A stretch of DNA of 64,000 nucleotides from Uloborus plumipes (taxonomy: Eukaryota > Arthropoda > Arachnida > Araneae > Uloboridae), in NCBI GenBank assembly GCA_038373865.1, contig JAXGGA010004416.1, positions 1-64,000 on the forward strand, written 5' to 3'. Shown here in pieces: positions 1-12,017 of the stretch. Every line of letters starts with the position of its first letter. Positions within the stretch are counted from its first letter, which is position 1. The notes beneath the pieces are model-generated. The model was not told the DNA's origin. It saw only the letters and a list, made by a program, of their open reading frames with translations, and ran no database searches. The position numbers were made by a program, and so were the translations under genes.

Positions 1-3000
1 AAAATAAAGAAACCTGCGTAGTTTTAAGTAAAAAATCATTTAGGGGGTAAAAAAATTTTTTTTGGCTGATCAATAAAAAATATTTGCAAAATAATGCAAC
101 ATAAGTTATGTAAACTAATACTCGAAATGCTGATGGCATTTTTCAATTGAGCTCGATTGTATAAAATCCACCTGTCAGCATTTTTTTTCTGTCTTTAAAG
201 ACATGCAATTTTTGGACACATCTATCAGAATAGCCCAGAAGCTGATGCCATTGCCTCTGAAGGAGAAAAACGCCATTCCGGAGGCTTTTTTTTTTTACTT
301 GGGAGACATGAAGAAGTCATTGAGAGTAAAATCTAAACTATATGGAAGACGGGGTATAACGAATATTTCCCTACACCGACATCCTTGTTGCCGGGAGTGA
401 TCCATCTCGGAATCCTTTGCGCACAAGAGCGTATCACCTACCATTTCTCTTGGAACAAAGTACCAAATGAAATGGTAACTCCATGCAATTGTTCAGTGAA
501 TCTGATTCAATTAGATTATCGCACTGTCACAGTTGTGGTGTTAAAATTTTCTTCGGTTCGAAAAGTTACCGCCAGATCGCATTTTTTTTAACCGATTCTG
601 TCCAATCTTTAAACACTTGAAAACAAATTATGAATTACATTATATGTACTTCAGTGGAAGGATTTTTAAGAGAAAAACAGAACTTAAAGCAAACGTTTTT
701 TTTTTCTTTCACCGCGTATTTCTCGGTAGGCAAAAAAAAAATCTATATGAACTTGGACGACTGCTAAGGGCATAAACTTACGTCATGCCCCTTAAAATTT
801 TACCACCTATTCCTCACTAATTCCACTACACATACATCATTCGTTTTCTTGAAATTAAATTAACCTGAAACAAAATTGTCATCATCTTTATTAAACAGCC
901 ACAGTGCAGTTACCAAAAAGCAAACAAAAAGCTCCCAAATCTATTAAGGTAAACTAGTACAGCCGCTTTCTCTCAAAAATATCAAACCGTCAAAAAGTTA
1001 AATTACCAATACATGAGTAAAGGAGTTAAAAGGAGAACCTGCCACATTGCTTTTTTGGTTAAAGTTTGTTTCATATATTAAAATATATGTACTTTAAAGA
1101 TATTCCTTATTTCTCAATTTCAACTGTTGATGTAAATATTTTGTACAGGAAACAGTCGAAACGATTTTAACCTGTTAAGATAATTTCTTATCTCGAGTCT
1201 CAAAAGGTTGTTTAATGCATATAGCTTTCAAAAAAGATGTGCTTCATACAAAACTGTTTTAATTCTTAACGTTAACGTTTAATACTAAAGAGCATGTTAA
1301 TGCTAATGAGAGGAAGTCCTTTTAAAGAAGTATTCTTGCATAAAATATGAGCTTTTTTTTTTTTCTTTTCCTCCTGCTTGAACCTAAGCAAAAAGACGTA
1401 TTATTTTCTAGATAAACCTCCAGCATTCAAAGCGCATTATTTATGTAGATAGAAAGGATAAGAAAGAGATTAAAAATTACAAACGCACTTTCTGTTTCTC
1501 AGAAACTTTAAAGACATGCAAAATAAAGGTGCATGTAGCTTGAATGACTTGTTTTTCACAACTTCGAAAACTCTCTAACTATATAAAAATGAATGCCAAT
1601 TAAGCAGTACTACGCATTTATTTTTTGTGATTGTTATTTATGTTTGCAATCCCAAACTTAATATGCTTTAAACGCGGACAACTACAACACCATAAATAGT
1701 AATATGTGCCAGAAAAACAGCCTAAGAATCAGAGTTGGCTGTTATTACACAATTTAAAAGTTGACTTTTTTTTTTTTTTTGAACAGCCCTAATTGATTTT
1801 CTAAATGGTATTAAAACCAAAACAAATCTGCAGGAGAAATTTTCACTTTTCATGCGATTCTAGAATAAAAATAATTAAAAAGAATGGATGTACATTTGTT
1901 TTTAAATGTTGCACCTGGCGCATGTATAGCATACGGATTTTCTCTCCGATATTCAATTTGATACTCAATACAGATTTTGAAAGCAATATCTACAGAACAA
2001 TATGATTCTGGACCGTACTATGAGTTTGTAGCTTTATTGTTGCAAATAAGTTTTTAGAATAAACTTCAAAACGTATCTATTCCAGTAACCATGTAGTACA
2101 AGATACCTTGCGTGTAACCCGGTAGTTTGGATTTTGTGCTGAGTTGCTCATGATATAGGTCCAATGAAAAAACTAAGTATGCAACCTCGAGTAAAGAGCA
2201 CAACCTAGTTCCAAATAAAAAAAAATGAAATGTTATAATTTACAATTGTTTTTGGTGAATGCAAAATTTTTAATAATGCTTTTGAGTTTATTAAACGTAG
2301 TTCCATATATGTTGATAGATAAACGAAAGTACATATTTTTCCAAGATGTTTAGTATTTTCAGAGCTGGCTTTATTGGGAACACGTGTACCAAATAACGTC
2401 AAGCCGCCGTGTTTTGTTCAACTGCTAAAAAACATAATTTAAAATGGAATTTTCACATGAAAGCATTTTTGTTTCTTCAGTAATGTGATAATAGACCAAA
2501 AATCGGAGCTAATTGAATCATAAGTGAATAAAATGTTAAGTCTGAAATTGACTTTATTAGGCGCCCTTATTTCTGCTCCAAGTTATAATACATTTTTGCA
2601 TGATTACATGAGTTTAAATTGAAATAAAACGAGCAAACTGTTTCATACGTAATTCCAAATTAGAACATAAATTAAAATTATCTTAATACATGTTCAAAGA
2701 TAGCAAAACCAATTGACAAAGTGCTTTAATTCTTTTGAAGCTAAACAATTTCCTAGAATGGATGCCCTTGAATGATAAAACACAGTTCCTAAAAGAAGCG
2801 CTGTGCCAAGAACGGATTTTCAATACGCAGAATACGTTTTTGGGGAAAGGATTCCACGAACGACAGGAAATGAATACATTACCATATTGAAAATCAATTT
2901 GAAATTTTCTTTGCGTTCCCCTTCGCTGAAGCGCTCGTGTAAGGGTTATAACAATTCAATCCGTGTTTTAAAATTACACATTATTTTGTAATTTTAAATC

Positions 3001-3640
3001 TATAAAATATTCCATTGCCTCTGCGTGATTTACATAATCATAAGATTCTGAGTTAAACACGCATGCTTACACACCCTTTCATGTATGAAACTTAAATGTT
3101 GACCTTTTTTTTCCACCATGGATTCAAAGCACCAGGTTTTTTTTTTCTTCGAGCAGTTTTGGAGCTATTTTATTGCAATGTTTGCACTAAGGAGCACTAT
3201 ATATTGAAACATACCTTCATTTAAAGCGTGCTTTTAAATACTTTTAAACAGTTTTTATTTTCTTTTGAAAGTCCTTACCAGACATTAATATTTCCCAAAA
3301 AAGTTAATACACAATAAAGTACAATAGTTAATGCATTTCTAAAATTCCAGAATTAAAAGAATATTTTAATCTTCTAAGCAATTGCACTTAAATTTTTAAG
3401 AATTTGCTTAAAAACTTCTTGCAACATCTTAAGAAAATTATTCAAATATTTTCATTGTTTGAATTTTCTTTTGACGGACTTAATTTTGTAGTCTAGATCC
3501 TGAAGTTTGTGTTTTCCGTAGTTTTACTAGCGAAAACCCGGGTAAGAAGGTCGATCTCCATAGGGGGGCTAAAATTTCCCAATGAGAATCAAAGGACAAA
3601 GAGAATCAAATTTAACAAACATCCGATGTAAACTCTGCAG
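1..3640. other. AT-rich stretch without a recognisable gene
   Basis: No coding region, RNA gene or mobile-element end could be supported here. The short open frames (for example around 203-591, 1805-2005 and 2803-2991) have no recognisable motifs, no splice-site context and the biased composition expected of chance frames in AT-rich DNA. Homopolymer T runs (for example 1353-1364 and 1767-1780) are the only simple repeats. Confidence 0.5.
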
Positions 3641-3940
3641 TTGTATATAAGGACGGTTAGACCCCATCGAGGTCCTAGCGGGGAAAAAAATCTCCGTGCG
3701 CATTTCAAAGCATTAAATCAACTCTACGAATTTGGAAAAAAAATCGACGTAAACTGGCTTTTTAATAAGGAAAACCCCCCTAGGAGGGATCTGCCCCTAA
3801 AGAGAAATTTAAACCTTCTTATGGATCAATGTGTTAGTGTTTACTTAGAAACGTATCGCTCTTTTGTAGTACCACGCATCTTTGCTAGGGAGCTGAATGA
3901 CCTGATGAATTATTTAAACATTACTTTTACTCAGTACTAA
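3641..3940 (+). CDS. Hypothetical 99-codon reading frame, unrecognised
   Basis: An open frame that begins directly after an in-frame stop at 3629 and ends with TAA at 3938-3940. It has no ATG at its start (first codon TTG, just after a CAG at 3638-3640 that could be a weak splice acceptor but lacks a pyrimidine tract). The product would be hydrophilic and compositionally balanced, with no membrane segment and one cysteine, unlike most chance frames in this AT-rich window. I do not recognise a family. It could be an internal or terminal exon, a transposon fragment, or chance. Codon content is less AT-biased than the surrounding DNA, which is why it is listed. Confidence 0.25.
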   Translation: MYIRTVRPHRGPSGEKNLRAHFKALNQLYEFGKKIDVNWLFNKENPPRRDLPLKRNLNLLMDQCVSVYLETYRSFVVPRIFARELNDLMNYLNITFTQY

Positions 3941-5151
3941 ACAATTTGAATATCTAAGGAACGTTTGGCAGGATCAGTAAGTTCAGACTATTAGTAGACT
4001 TTGAGCCGAAGGATTTCTAAAATCATGCATTTTTTATTCATTTGTCATGTATTAAGACATGCCAGAAACAAAAATGCGTAAGGAAATGGATAAAACCATG
4101 TGTTTTGAAAATAATTTTAATTTTCAAACAATAAAAATGTTAAAAACTGAAAATGCAAGACAAAGTTCAATAATATTTGTTTTTGTACAATAACGCTGAT
4201 AATATGTCCTAAACATGTTTGCGGTCTAAATTTCCACAAAACATTGAACATTAAACTTTATAAGAGCAGTATTACTGAAAAAAACTGCAATTCATTGGAT
4301 ATTAACGTCTGCAACATATTTATTAATAATCTGCTCATTTGTGTAAAATAATATATGTATTTCAAAATGTACTGATAAATTTAAAAGCACTTTTAAAAGA
4401 CCATTAGAAACAAATTTTTCAAAAATGAGCAACAATAAATTGTCTTTAACTTATGTTGGGATTACTTAAAATAAATGCTTTCGTATGGGATTAACAAAGA
4501 GAGTTTCTTTGATTGAACGATTTTTTTTGTATCATGTTTCGCTCAAATAAAGGGAAACACATTTGCTAATTCGTCTCTTAGTTTCCTCTTTTCTAACATA
4601 GCGTTCGCTAAAAACTTAAAGTGCTTTCTGCTATAACAGAAGAACAAAAAACACTACATTTCCTATATTCTTGTTAGTTCCCTTTTCTATTTTTTTCTTT
4701 CAAAAAAGGATCCTGTTTTTAGCTTTAGATTGAATTTTTCTCCGCTCGAAACTTAAACGATGAAATATACCGTTAACACGCCAGAGCTCGCGCGGGGTCG
4801 GAAACGACCACACATTTGTAGAAATACATTGCTAATAGGATAAGCTTGTATTTTGATAACTTCTTAATGATAAAATCTTTTGCGAAGTCTCCCTTAAACA
4901 TCATAGAAAATTCCAATTATTCTCCTATATCGTATGAAATAACACTGAAATCACTAGGAATTTTGCTAACTAAATCCTACCAACACTCATTGATTAATGA
5001 CAACTATTTAAAAGAGAGAGAGAGAGAAAATAAAAGAAATAAAAGTGATTAAGAAAACATTTTTGCTAAGTTTTAAACAAAAAAAATTAGTTATAATTCA
5101 AACAATTACATTTAGTTAAAATTATATATATATTTTTTTTTTCTGTTACAG
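3941..5151. other. Stretch without a supported gene
   Basis: Nothing beyond AT-rich sequence and a short AG microsatellite near 5012-5028. Immediately before 5152 there is a T-rich run ending in ACAG, described under the next entry. Confidence 0.45.
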
Positions 5152-5606
5152 ATGCTGTACGACAGAATCGATGCCGCAAAAACGCAAAAGATAAGAATAT
5201 CGAATGGAGCATTTAAACTAGTCCTCAAGCATACACTGCTGGAACAAAAAAAAAATCAAATGTGAATGTTTCCTGAAAAAATACATTGTATAATAATTTT
5301 GTCATTTAATATTTATTTATTTTGTATTTCGTTGCATTTTGCACATGCTTACTTAATCTTCTGCTACATATTGTTTGGTTAAATTTAGATTTTATTATTG
5401 GGGAAACATTTATTAGGAGAGCTTGGACTTGAGTGAAGTAATTTATTGATTATGATTTGGTGAGTTTTTAATATTGTATTGTATTGTATTATATGACTGA
5501 TGGATTTTATTTGCGGATTTTCGAGTCTATTAAGTATCTGTTTTATTAAATTTATGTATGCTCAAATTTAAAATTCACCGAACAAGTTCTCTTGTATTAA
5601 AATAAA
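5152..5606 (+). other. Possible terminal exon with poly(A) signal
   Basis: A long pyrimidine tract (about 5132-5148) ends in ACAG at 5148-5151, a strong splice acceptor. The next 60-110 bases are less AT-rich than the surroundings. All three frames are short: from 5152 a frame closes at 5263-5265, from 5154 at 5214-5216, and the third closes sooner, so the coding frame cannot be chosen from this window. An AATAAA hexamer lies at 5601-5606. This fits the last coding exon and 3' UTR of a plus-strand gene whose upstream exons lie outside or were not found. I do not recognise the peptide. It could equally be a chance acceptor-like site. Confidence 0.3.
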
Positions 5607-6037
5607 GTTTTTAAATGATTAATTTTGTCAAGCAGTTGATTTATGAAACAATTTAGTTTCAGTCTTTCATCTTGTTTAATTTATAATTCTCTAATCTTAA
5701 AATTCGTTTTCATTGCAAAAGGCTTGTATTGTACTGGGTCCAACTGTATATCTTTTATTTTTCAAAACTTAATGTCATAAAAAAAATTACATGTAACATA
5801 ATGTATATCATAGTAATATTTTTTATTTAAATTTTATTCATTGCACATGTTAGCAATAAACTTGTTAATTTTCTTTTACTTGCTGTCGAGTTTTAGTGTT
5901 GCACTATATCTTTTTCTTTCTTCCTTTTTTTGCGACATTTTTTGTCTATTACCGATTTGTGCAGTAGATACATGTATTCCTAGAGCAAAGGTTTCATATT
6001 TAATTCTTTATTTAATAGAAGAATATTCAAAAAGATC

Positions 6038-6815
6038 TGATATGGACCCTCACACTACTTCCTTTTACGTGTAAATTTCTTAGTAGATGCCTTAGGAGTT
6101 AAAATAGTGTTTGGAGTGAGCAAGATAACAATTCAAGCATTCACACCCCCTAGTTTGCCACGAAAAATTGCAAAAAAATGTTTTACAATGAATAATTTTC
6201 TAAATATCTCTGATTTTAACTTCATTCAGTGGATTCTTCGCAGAATATTGCCAATAGCGCCAAATTGAGCCCACATTCAAAAAATAATTGTTTTCGCCAC
6301 ATTTGTCGCCAACTTGGCGATTCGTCGCCAAGTTAGCGTCAAATACTTGGCGACCAAAAGCTTGGCGATATATCGCCAAGTGGTCGCACCAATTCATATC
6401 ACTTGTCTGCAATTAACAGTGATTTACCCCCAAAAGGGGGAAAACACCCCCTTGGGAACATTCGAATGCAACCACAAGGGGAGGTGCACAACTAGACGCC
6501 TCTCAAAGTCTATATTCCAATCTAGAAGCTTCTACGGTGTATAGTTTTTGAGTTATGCGACATACATACGTACATACAGACGTTACGAGAAAACTCGTCG
6601 TAATTAACTCGGGGGTGGTTGAAAAATATTTTTCGACTGGTTATATGTTGGTAGGTATAGATATGCACGTGCTGACAGGTCGAGAAAACTACTCAATATT
6701 CATTCGGGGGTGAGCAAAATCAAAATTTAGACCCAAAATTGAGTGATTTTTTTTTTTTTTTTTTGCGATCACAAATGCATCTTTTTACTACGTAAGAGAA
6801 AGTAAAAAAGCCTTT
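6038..6815. mobile_element. Repeat element with GGCGA-rich palindromic core
   Basis: The part from about 6038 to 6497 is similar, in reverse complement, to 14023-14437, which sits as an insertion inside the Helitron at 12-14.6 kb. Both copies contain a cluster of GGCGA/TCGCC words and an identical 20-base palindrome. The right part (6540-6815) holds CATACATACGTACATACAGA and a closing TACGTAAGAGAAAGTAAAA that roughly mirrors TACTTCCTTTTACGT near 6056, so the full copy may have imperfect terminal inverted repeats. No transposase is encoded. It is probably a non-autonomous element; a 3' LINE or SINE tail is the alternative for the right half. Confidence 0.55.
6361..6380. repeat. 20-base perfect palindrome CTTGGCGATATATCGCCAAG
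   Basis: A perfect inverted repeat at the centre of the GGCGA-rich core of this element. The identical palindrome is present in the inverted copy at 14128-14147. Its conservation inside an otherwise diverged repeat suggests that it matters to the element or forms a structural hotspot; function is unknown. Confidence 0.8.
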
Positions 6816-6889
6816 CTGATGTTCATGGAAAATTTCTACATAATGCACGTTTATTACAGCGAACTTTCAAAGAGGACTTTCATAAGCTA

Positions 6890-7382
6890 CAGCACATAAG
6901 ACACGCTTGAAACGTCATTTCAACAGAAAGCGTTAATTTTTGTAACGTTGAAAAAAAAGCATAAGCCACGAAATATATTAGCGTTAAAAACACGATTGAT
7001 ACAAACGCAATTACAACGGACGGCATTAACGGTTTTTCAACGTTGAAAAAATGGTTGAAAAATAGCATAAACAATAAGACATATTAGCGTTAAAAACACG
7101 TTTGATACAAACGTCATTTTAACGGTAGGCGTTACCGTTTTTTCAACGTTGGAAAAAAAGGTTGAAAATTAGCATAAACAACGAGATATAGTAGCGTTGG
7201 AAACACGTTTGATACCAACGTTGTTTCAACGGAAAGTGTTGCGTTATTTTAAGGTTGAAACATTTAGTTGAAAAACAGCATAATCAACGAGACCTATTAG
7301 CGTTGAAAACACGTTTGATACTAACGTTGTTTCAACGGATGGCCTAACGGATTTGCAACGTTTAAACAACGTTTAAACAACG
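6890..7382. repeat. Tandem array, unit about 106 bp, roughly 4.5 copies
   Basis: The word GCGTT(A/G)AAAACACG recurs at about 6981, 7087, 7194 and 7300, a period of 106-107 bases. Each unit also holds TTGATAC(A/C/T)AACG, an AACGG word, a TTTCAACGTT word and AGCATAA(A/T)CAA. An incomplete unit precedes the first (from about 6890) and the last decays into two short repeats of CGTTTAAACAA near 7360-7381. The units have diverged by substitutions rather than being identical. No coding potential. Confidence 0.8.
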
Positions 7383-7564
7383 AATGTGTGCTACTTGGGA
7401 ATTTTACCTACGGATGCTTTTAAAACGTTGTTTCATGCTTTTATGTAATCAATGATATACTTATCGCTATATGCACTGCTTTATTTACTAAGAATGTAAT
7501 GCAAAAGTTCCTCTGGTATTTGTATTGTTTTAAACAATCTCTGCAAAATTAAATTCTTATGGCA

Positions 7565-7745
7565 GTTACACATCGAAGTTTGCCCAGTTTGCCTCCATCT
7601 GGGGGAAAACTGGAAGTCAAAGTTATCAGTACCATTGACACCTGCGTTTTAATGGTGACACATAAATGGCTGCATGACATATCGGAGGATCGCAATAGGT
7701 TTGAAGAGGGCAAATGCACCATCAGAAAGAAAAATACTATGAATA
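7565..7745 (+). mobile_element. SINE body/tail fragment
   Basis: This stretch follows the same order of words as the body and tail of the SINE at 48285-48660: a CATCGAA start, a CTCCATCTG word, a GTCAAA word, and an ATATCGG(A/G)GGATCGCA word (7678-7693 here, 48592-48607 there). The tRNA-like head is absent, so the copy is 5'-truncated or decayed. The 79-codon open frame across it is incidental. Confidence 0.5.
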
Positions 7746-8334
7746 GAAAAATACTTTTGAGAAAACTGAAACTTAAACATCATATGCAAGTGCATTAATG
7801 CCAAATACAATAGAAATTCAGAGTTTGTTATTTTTATTTTAACGGCACTTTAATCAACAAATAATAAACAACATTGCAAATAGGAATATGGATGTATGTG
7901 TGAGTGTTTCTCTAAAATCCCCAGACATTTTAATCACTTTACATAATTAACATAACTTCCATTTGTGTCATGTCTCTAGCCTGTCATTTTTAATCTCTCT
8001 AAGAATTGTACTTCTTTGAACCGTTGTTTTGAAAGGAGAACATTAAATCTCACGAAAGATTTAAAATTCTTTATCATAGGATTAAATCAGTTTAGAGTGA
8101 TTAGGTTGACACCTTTTCGGGAAGATTATTAAATCGCATGTTTCATTATTGTCGCAGATTCAAAAGAATACTTTCCTTTATCTGATGTTCAAAAAGCAAC
8201 CTATTTAATGCTGCGAAGGAAAATTAACACTTTTCAATCTATTTCAAAAGTGCAATTAATGCTAATGTCATGACTGACTTCAATATTACTAGACAGAGAC
8301 AAAAAAAACGACGCAAAATCGGTGAATATATAAA

Positions 8335-8825
8335 TGAAAATTTACGTCGGATCGTTGCTAACTTCGGCACAGAGGTCCTTTAATGCTCAAGAAATCACTA
8401 AAGAGGTTTCTTGACTATGTGGGGGCGACGTCATTAAAGGGGATGTCCTAATACAAATCTACAGTTTAAGTCGGATTTTTGTTAAATTTGGTACAGAGGC
8501 AGGCCCGTAATTTAGGGGGCAGGGGGGTCAATTGCCCCCCCCCTGACTTTGAGAAATCAATGTATTTACATATAAGTGGGCGTGGGTTTTGATCTTTTCT
8601 GGTGAAATTGTATTGTGTTTTTACCCTTTGCCCCCCCCCCTCCCTGGAAAAACTTTAAATGACGTCCTTGTACATAGGTCATTTGATGTTCAATAAATCA
8701 CATAGGAAGTTTCACACAGGAATCACATAAGAGGTTTCTTGATTATGTGGAGGTGACGTCATTAAGATGGGTGTCCTTATACAAGCCTACAGTTTAAATC
8801 GGATCTTTACCAAATGTTGCTTCCA
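8335..8825. repeat. Tandem repeat, unit about 125 bp, interrupted by a MITE
   Basis: Two units share GAGGTTTCTTGA(C/T)TATGTGG, a GACGTCATTAA word and ACAGTTTAA(A/G)TCGGAT in the same order (about 8345-8470, then 8471-8499 continued at 8671-8795), with a third partial unit beginning near 8797. The second unit is split by the hAT-like MITE at 8500-8670; removing the MITE and one target duplication restores the unit length. The tandem therefore predates the MITE insertion. Confidence 0.7.
8500..8670. mobile_element. hAT-like MITE, copy 1 (171 bp)
   Basis: Imperfect terminal inverted repeats begin CAGGCCCGTAATTTA and, on the other strand, CAAGGACGTCATTTA. It is flanked by an 8-base near-duplication, TACAGAGG (8492-8499) and TACATAGG (8671-8678). 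Inside are runs of G, then CAATTG followed by runs of C, the block TTTGAGAAATCAATG and a GTGGGCGTGG word. Eight-base duplications and CAGG-type ends are typical of the hAT superfamily. No coding capacity, so it would need a transposase supplied in trans. Confidence 0.75.
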
Positions 8826-9365
8826 AAATCCTTTTTACTAAGGAATTCACGTGGGAGAACCCCCTCCCCCCACTCACACATGGATGTCTAAAACACGCTC
8901 AGGAGGTAATCGAAAGAAAGTCCGTGGAACCGAATACTTTAACGAACTAATAACAATAACTTAATTTTTGGAATTTCAAATTATCTATTAAAGGCAAATT
9001 TCGAATATGAGTCACAAAAATTGCTCTTTTTATCACATTGACAAGAAATTTTACTTATTTTTTTTTTAAATAAATCCGTGTTGTTGAACATACGTCCCTT
9101 GACACAACTTTTGTTTTTAAGATGAACTGTACAACGCCGTGCAACGCAGCTAGTAGCGATATAAAAGGCAGAAAGTATGTTTCGAGAAAAATATTGATAC
9201 TGGAAAAACTGGTGGGTAAATTGAAATATTATACAATACCTTATTCGCATTCCACTCTTGATCACTTATTCTACAACACTCCACAAAAACTTTTCTCCTG
9301 GTCACTTTCGTGGGAAGAAAGCTTTATTTTGTCGTTTCCAGGAAGTTCAACTTTTAGTGGATGAT

Positions 9366-10600
9366 CGTAAATCTGTCTTACGTTTATGTTACACTTTTCC
9401 CATAATAGAGCCTTTTAAGATTTAGCGGTGCATTTATCATATGAAACGAAACTGGGAAGCTAGCTTTTATTGTGACCAGGTGCATTTTATGTGCATGCAA
9501 TATTTAAAGCTTTTTTAAGGAAATAAAATGTAACTCAATATATATTACTATAAAACAGTTTTTTTTTTCTCGAAAGGATACTCTGTGTTGATAGATGTAT
9601 ACTGACTCTTGAACGAACGGAAAGAGGTTAAGTTACAAAATATCACTATATGAAATGCTTAGTTGATATTTAATTTTTTTTTTCTTTTTTGCTTGATTTT
9701 TTACGAAAAATATTTTATCCTGTCGAGTGTGTGAACTTTCTTTAAAAATAAATGAACAGCAATCAAAATAGTGTTTTTTTTTTAATTCTGAAACACGTGT
9801 CAGGCGCTTGTTTCATTGGTTTATAGTAACCAGATAACTCTAAGCAAATGAATCCTCGAGAAACTCAATTTAAATTCAATATGTATTACACATAGTTAAA
9901 CAGACATTATATATAGTTTAATATATAAACTTGTGAAAAATAAATGATATACATACAAAAGTGGCAATTAGTTGAAAATAGATAATTTGTTTTGTTGATT
10001 GCAAAAAGTATTACTTTACTCCAATATGATAGTACTTTTTAGACAACTTTATTTATTTTCTAAGAATAAGTCTTGCATTGAAGGGCTGATAAAAATTTTA
10101 AAAACTTGCTTGCCATAACTTTCTCGGTTCTTTTATTTACATTTTCATTTCTAATTGGTATGATCTAATTTTATTAACAATTATATGAAAATTATCTAGA
10201 AGAAATAGGAGGAAATTTTGAAAACATTTTGGGAAAAGTTAGGAAAATGAAAAAAAATAAATAGTCTCTCGAAGTATATGAGATTTCTTTCTGATCATTT
10301 ATTTCTAAAATCAAAATTGTGAAAGAAAACAGAAAGCGATGATGAAACTGATAGCACTAAAATAATTACGATCATTAATAGACCGAGCATATTAATCAGC
10401 CAATTATGAATAGTCAATTGATGGGTAATCGGTAATCGGCCAATTTGCTTATCAGTACATAGAACTATTCGTCAATGATTTTACCTTTTCATAAAAAAAC
10501 CTAAACATAGGATATGCACTAATCTACTCACTCAGCGACTAACACTGCTGCAAATCAACGGGTATTAAATTCATCCTTGGTGCCAATAAGTTTGATTTAC

Positions 10601-10653
<53 letters not shown>

Positions 10654-12017
10654 CAAACTTTAACATGAGCGTATTTCTTTTTTTTTTCTTCTTCTTAACA
10701 ACGAGTCATATTTCAATTCGACCTAATTTTGCATTTATTCATTCTTCTTAAAGTAATAATTTTCTTCAAAATTTGGAATTAAAAATTTGTCAACCTATGT
10801 TTTTCTCTTATAGGTGCATTGTACTGAAAGACGAAAAAAATATGAGCAATGGTAAAAAGCACATTGTGTTTTGGACAAAAACCACAAATTTAAAGGTATA
10901 GCCATAAAAAATGACACAGCTGGCATCGCCGTTTGGTCAAAAAAGACTAAGAATATAACAATCGTGCTTGGAATAGAAATAAACTATTTATTGGAATGAT
11001 TGCTGGTCCTTCCAAGTGCTGCTAAAACCCTTTTCTTTTTAATACACACGCTCGTAAAAACATGAAAACTACGCGTGAAAAAATAACAAAAGAACAATTT
11101 TGAAAAGTTAAAATCTAACCACTAAGATTTTTTTTTTCTGCTGGGTCTAATATTTAGACTTTTTTCCTCTAGAAAATTAGGGTTCGATTCCGGCTAAAAT
11201 TATTTTTGTGTTGACAATTTAATATTAAAAAGTATGTTGCACTAATTATTAATAATGTTATTAACATTCGATGATCGAATAAGAGTGATTTTTAAATAAT
11301 GTTCTTAAGAGTAGTTTGTTCAGAAATTGTTCTAGAAACAGAAGAATAATCCCTAATTTGTTGCTACTGTCATTCTTCTTGTTTTCTGCATCAATCTCGA
11401 TGCTTTTTAGGATTCGATTCCATTTTTTGAAACTGTAAATGTGTTTTGGAAATAGTATGGATTACTGCCACTACGAAACTTTTCTTTGCTTTTCCTGAAA
11501 ACTCAGCATTTCTCAGAAAAATACTTAAAAAGCCTACATATTTGGGCAAGTGGCACTAAAAATCATCGGCATTAATTAATAGCGGTATTTGATTTTTCTA
11601 CTAATTGAATTGATACCTTCTAAATATTATCACTGACTTCATAATTTATCATAACAATTAATAGGTACCAACATTTTATCATCTGTTAAAGACAAATTAC
11701 TGTTTTATTGCGCGGAATTTATTTATTTATTTTTTTTTACTGGGAATCAATTTTAGAGTTCCACTATTTGAACTTATCTTTTATAATACATATTCAGAAA
11801 AATAATAGTTAGTTTTAAACTAAAACATGAAGCTGCCATTAATAAATGCATTGGTTTTTCACAGCATAGGATTTGAAAAGTTTTCTTCTCCAAAAAAAAA
11901 TGACACAGAAAAAAAAGAAAGGCAAACAATTTTATTTGTGTTTCATGAAAACCTTCATTCCAATTTTTTATTGTAATTTCAATAAATTCAAAATGTTTTA
12001 AAACAGAGAAACCTTAT
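9366..12017. other. Stretch without a supported gene
   Basis: No gene seen. It contains an AT microsatellite (listed separately), several poly-T runs, and an isolated tRNA B-box-like word near 11180 without the rest of a tRNA. An acceptor-like site near 10814 and a donor-like GGTAAAA near 10851 bound a 13-codon open stretch, too little to call an exon. Confidence 0.5.
10604..10650. repeat. (TA)n microsatellite, about 23 units
   Basis: Uninterrupted alternating TA. Confidence 0.95.

Noticed and set aside
6890..7382. CRISPR-like array
   Set aside because: Whole units repeat without unique spacers, and the context is eukaryotic.
11160..11205. tRNA gene suggested by GGTTCGATTCC
   Set aside because: No acceptable A box at the right distance and no cloverleaf; an isolated B-box-like word is expected by chance.
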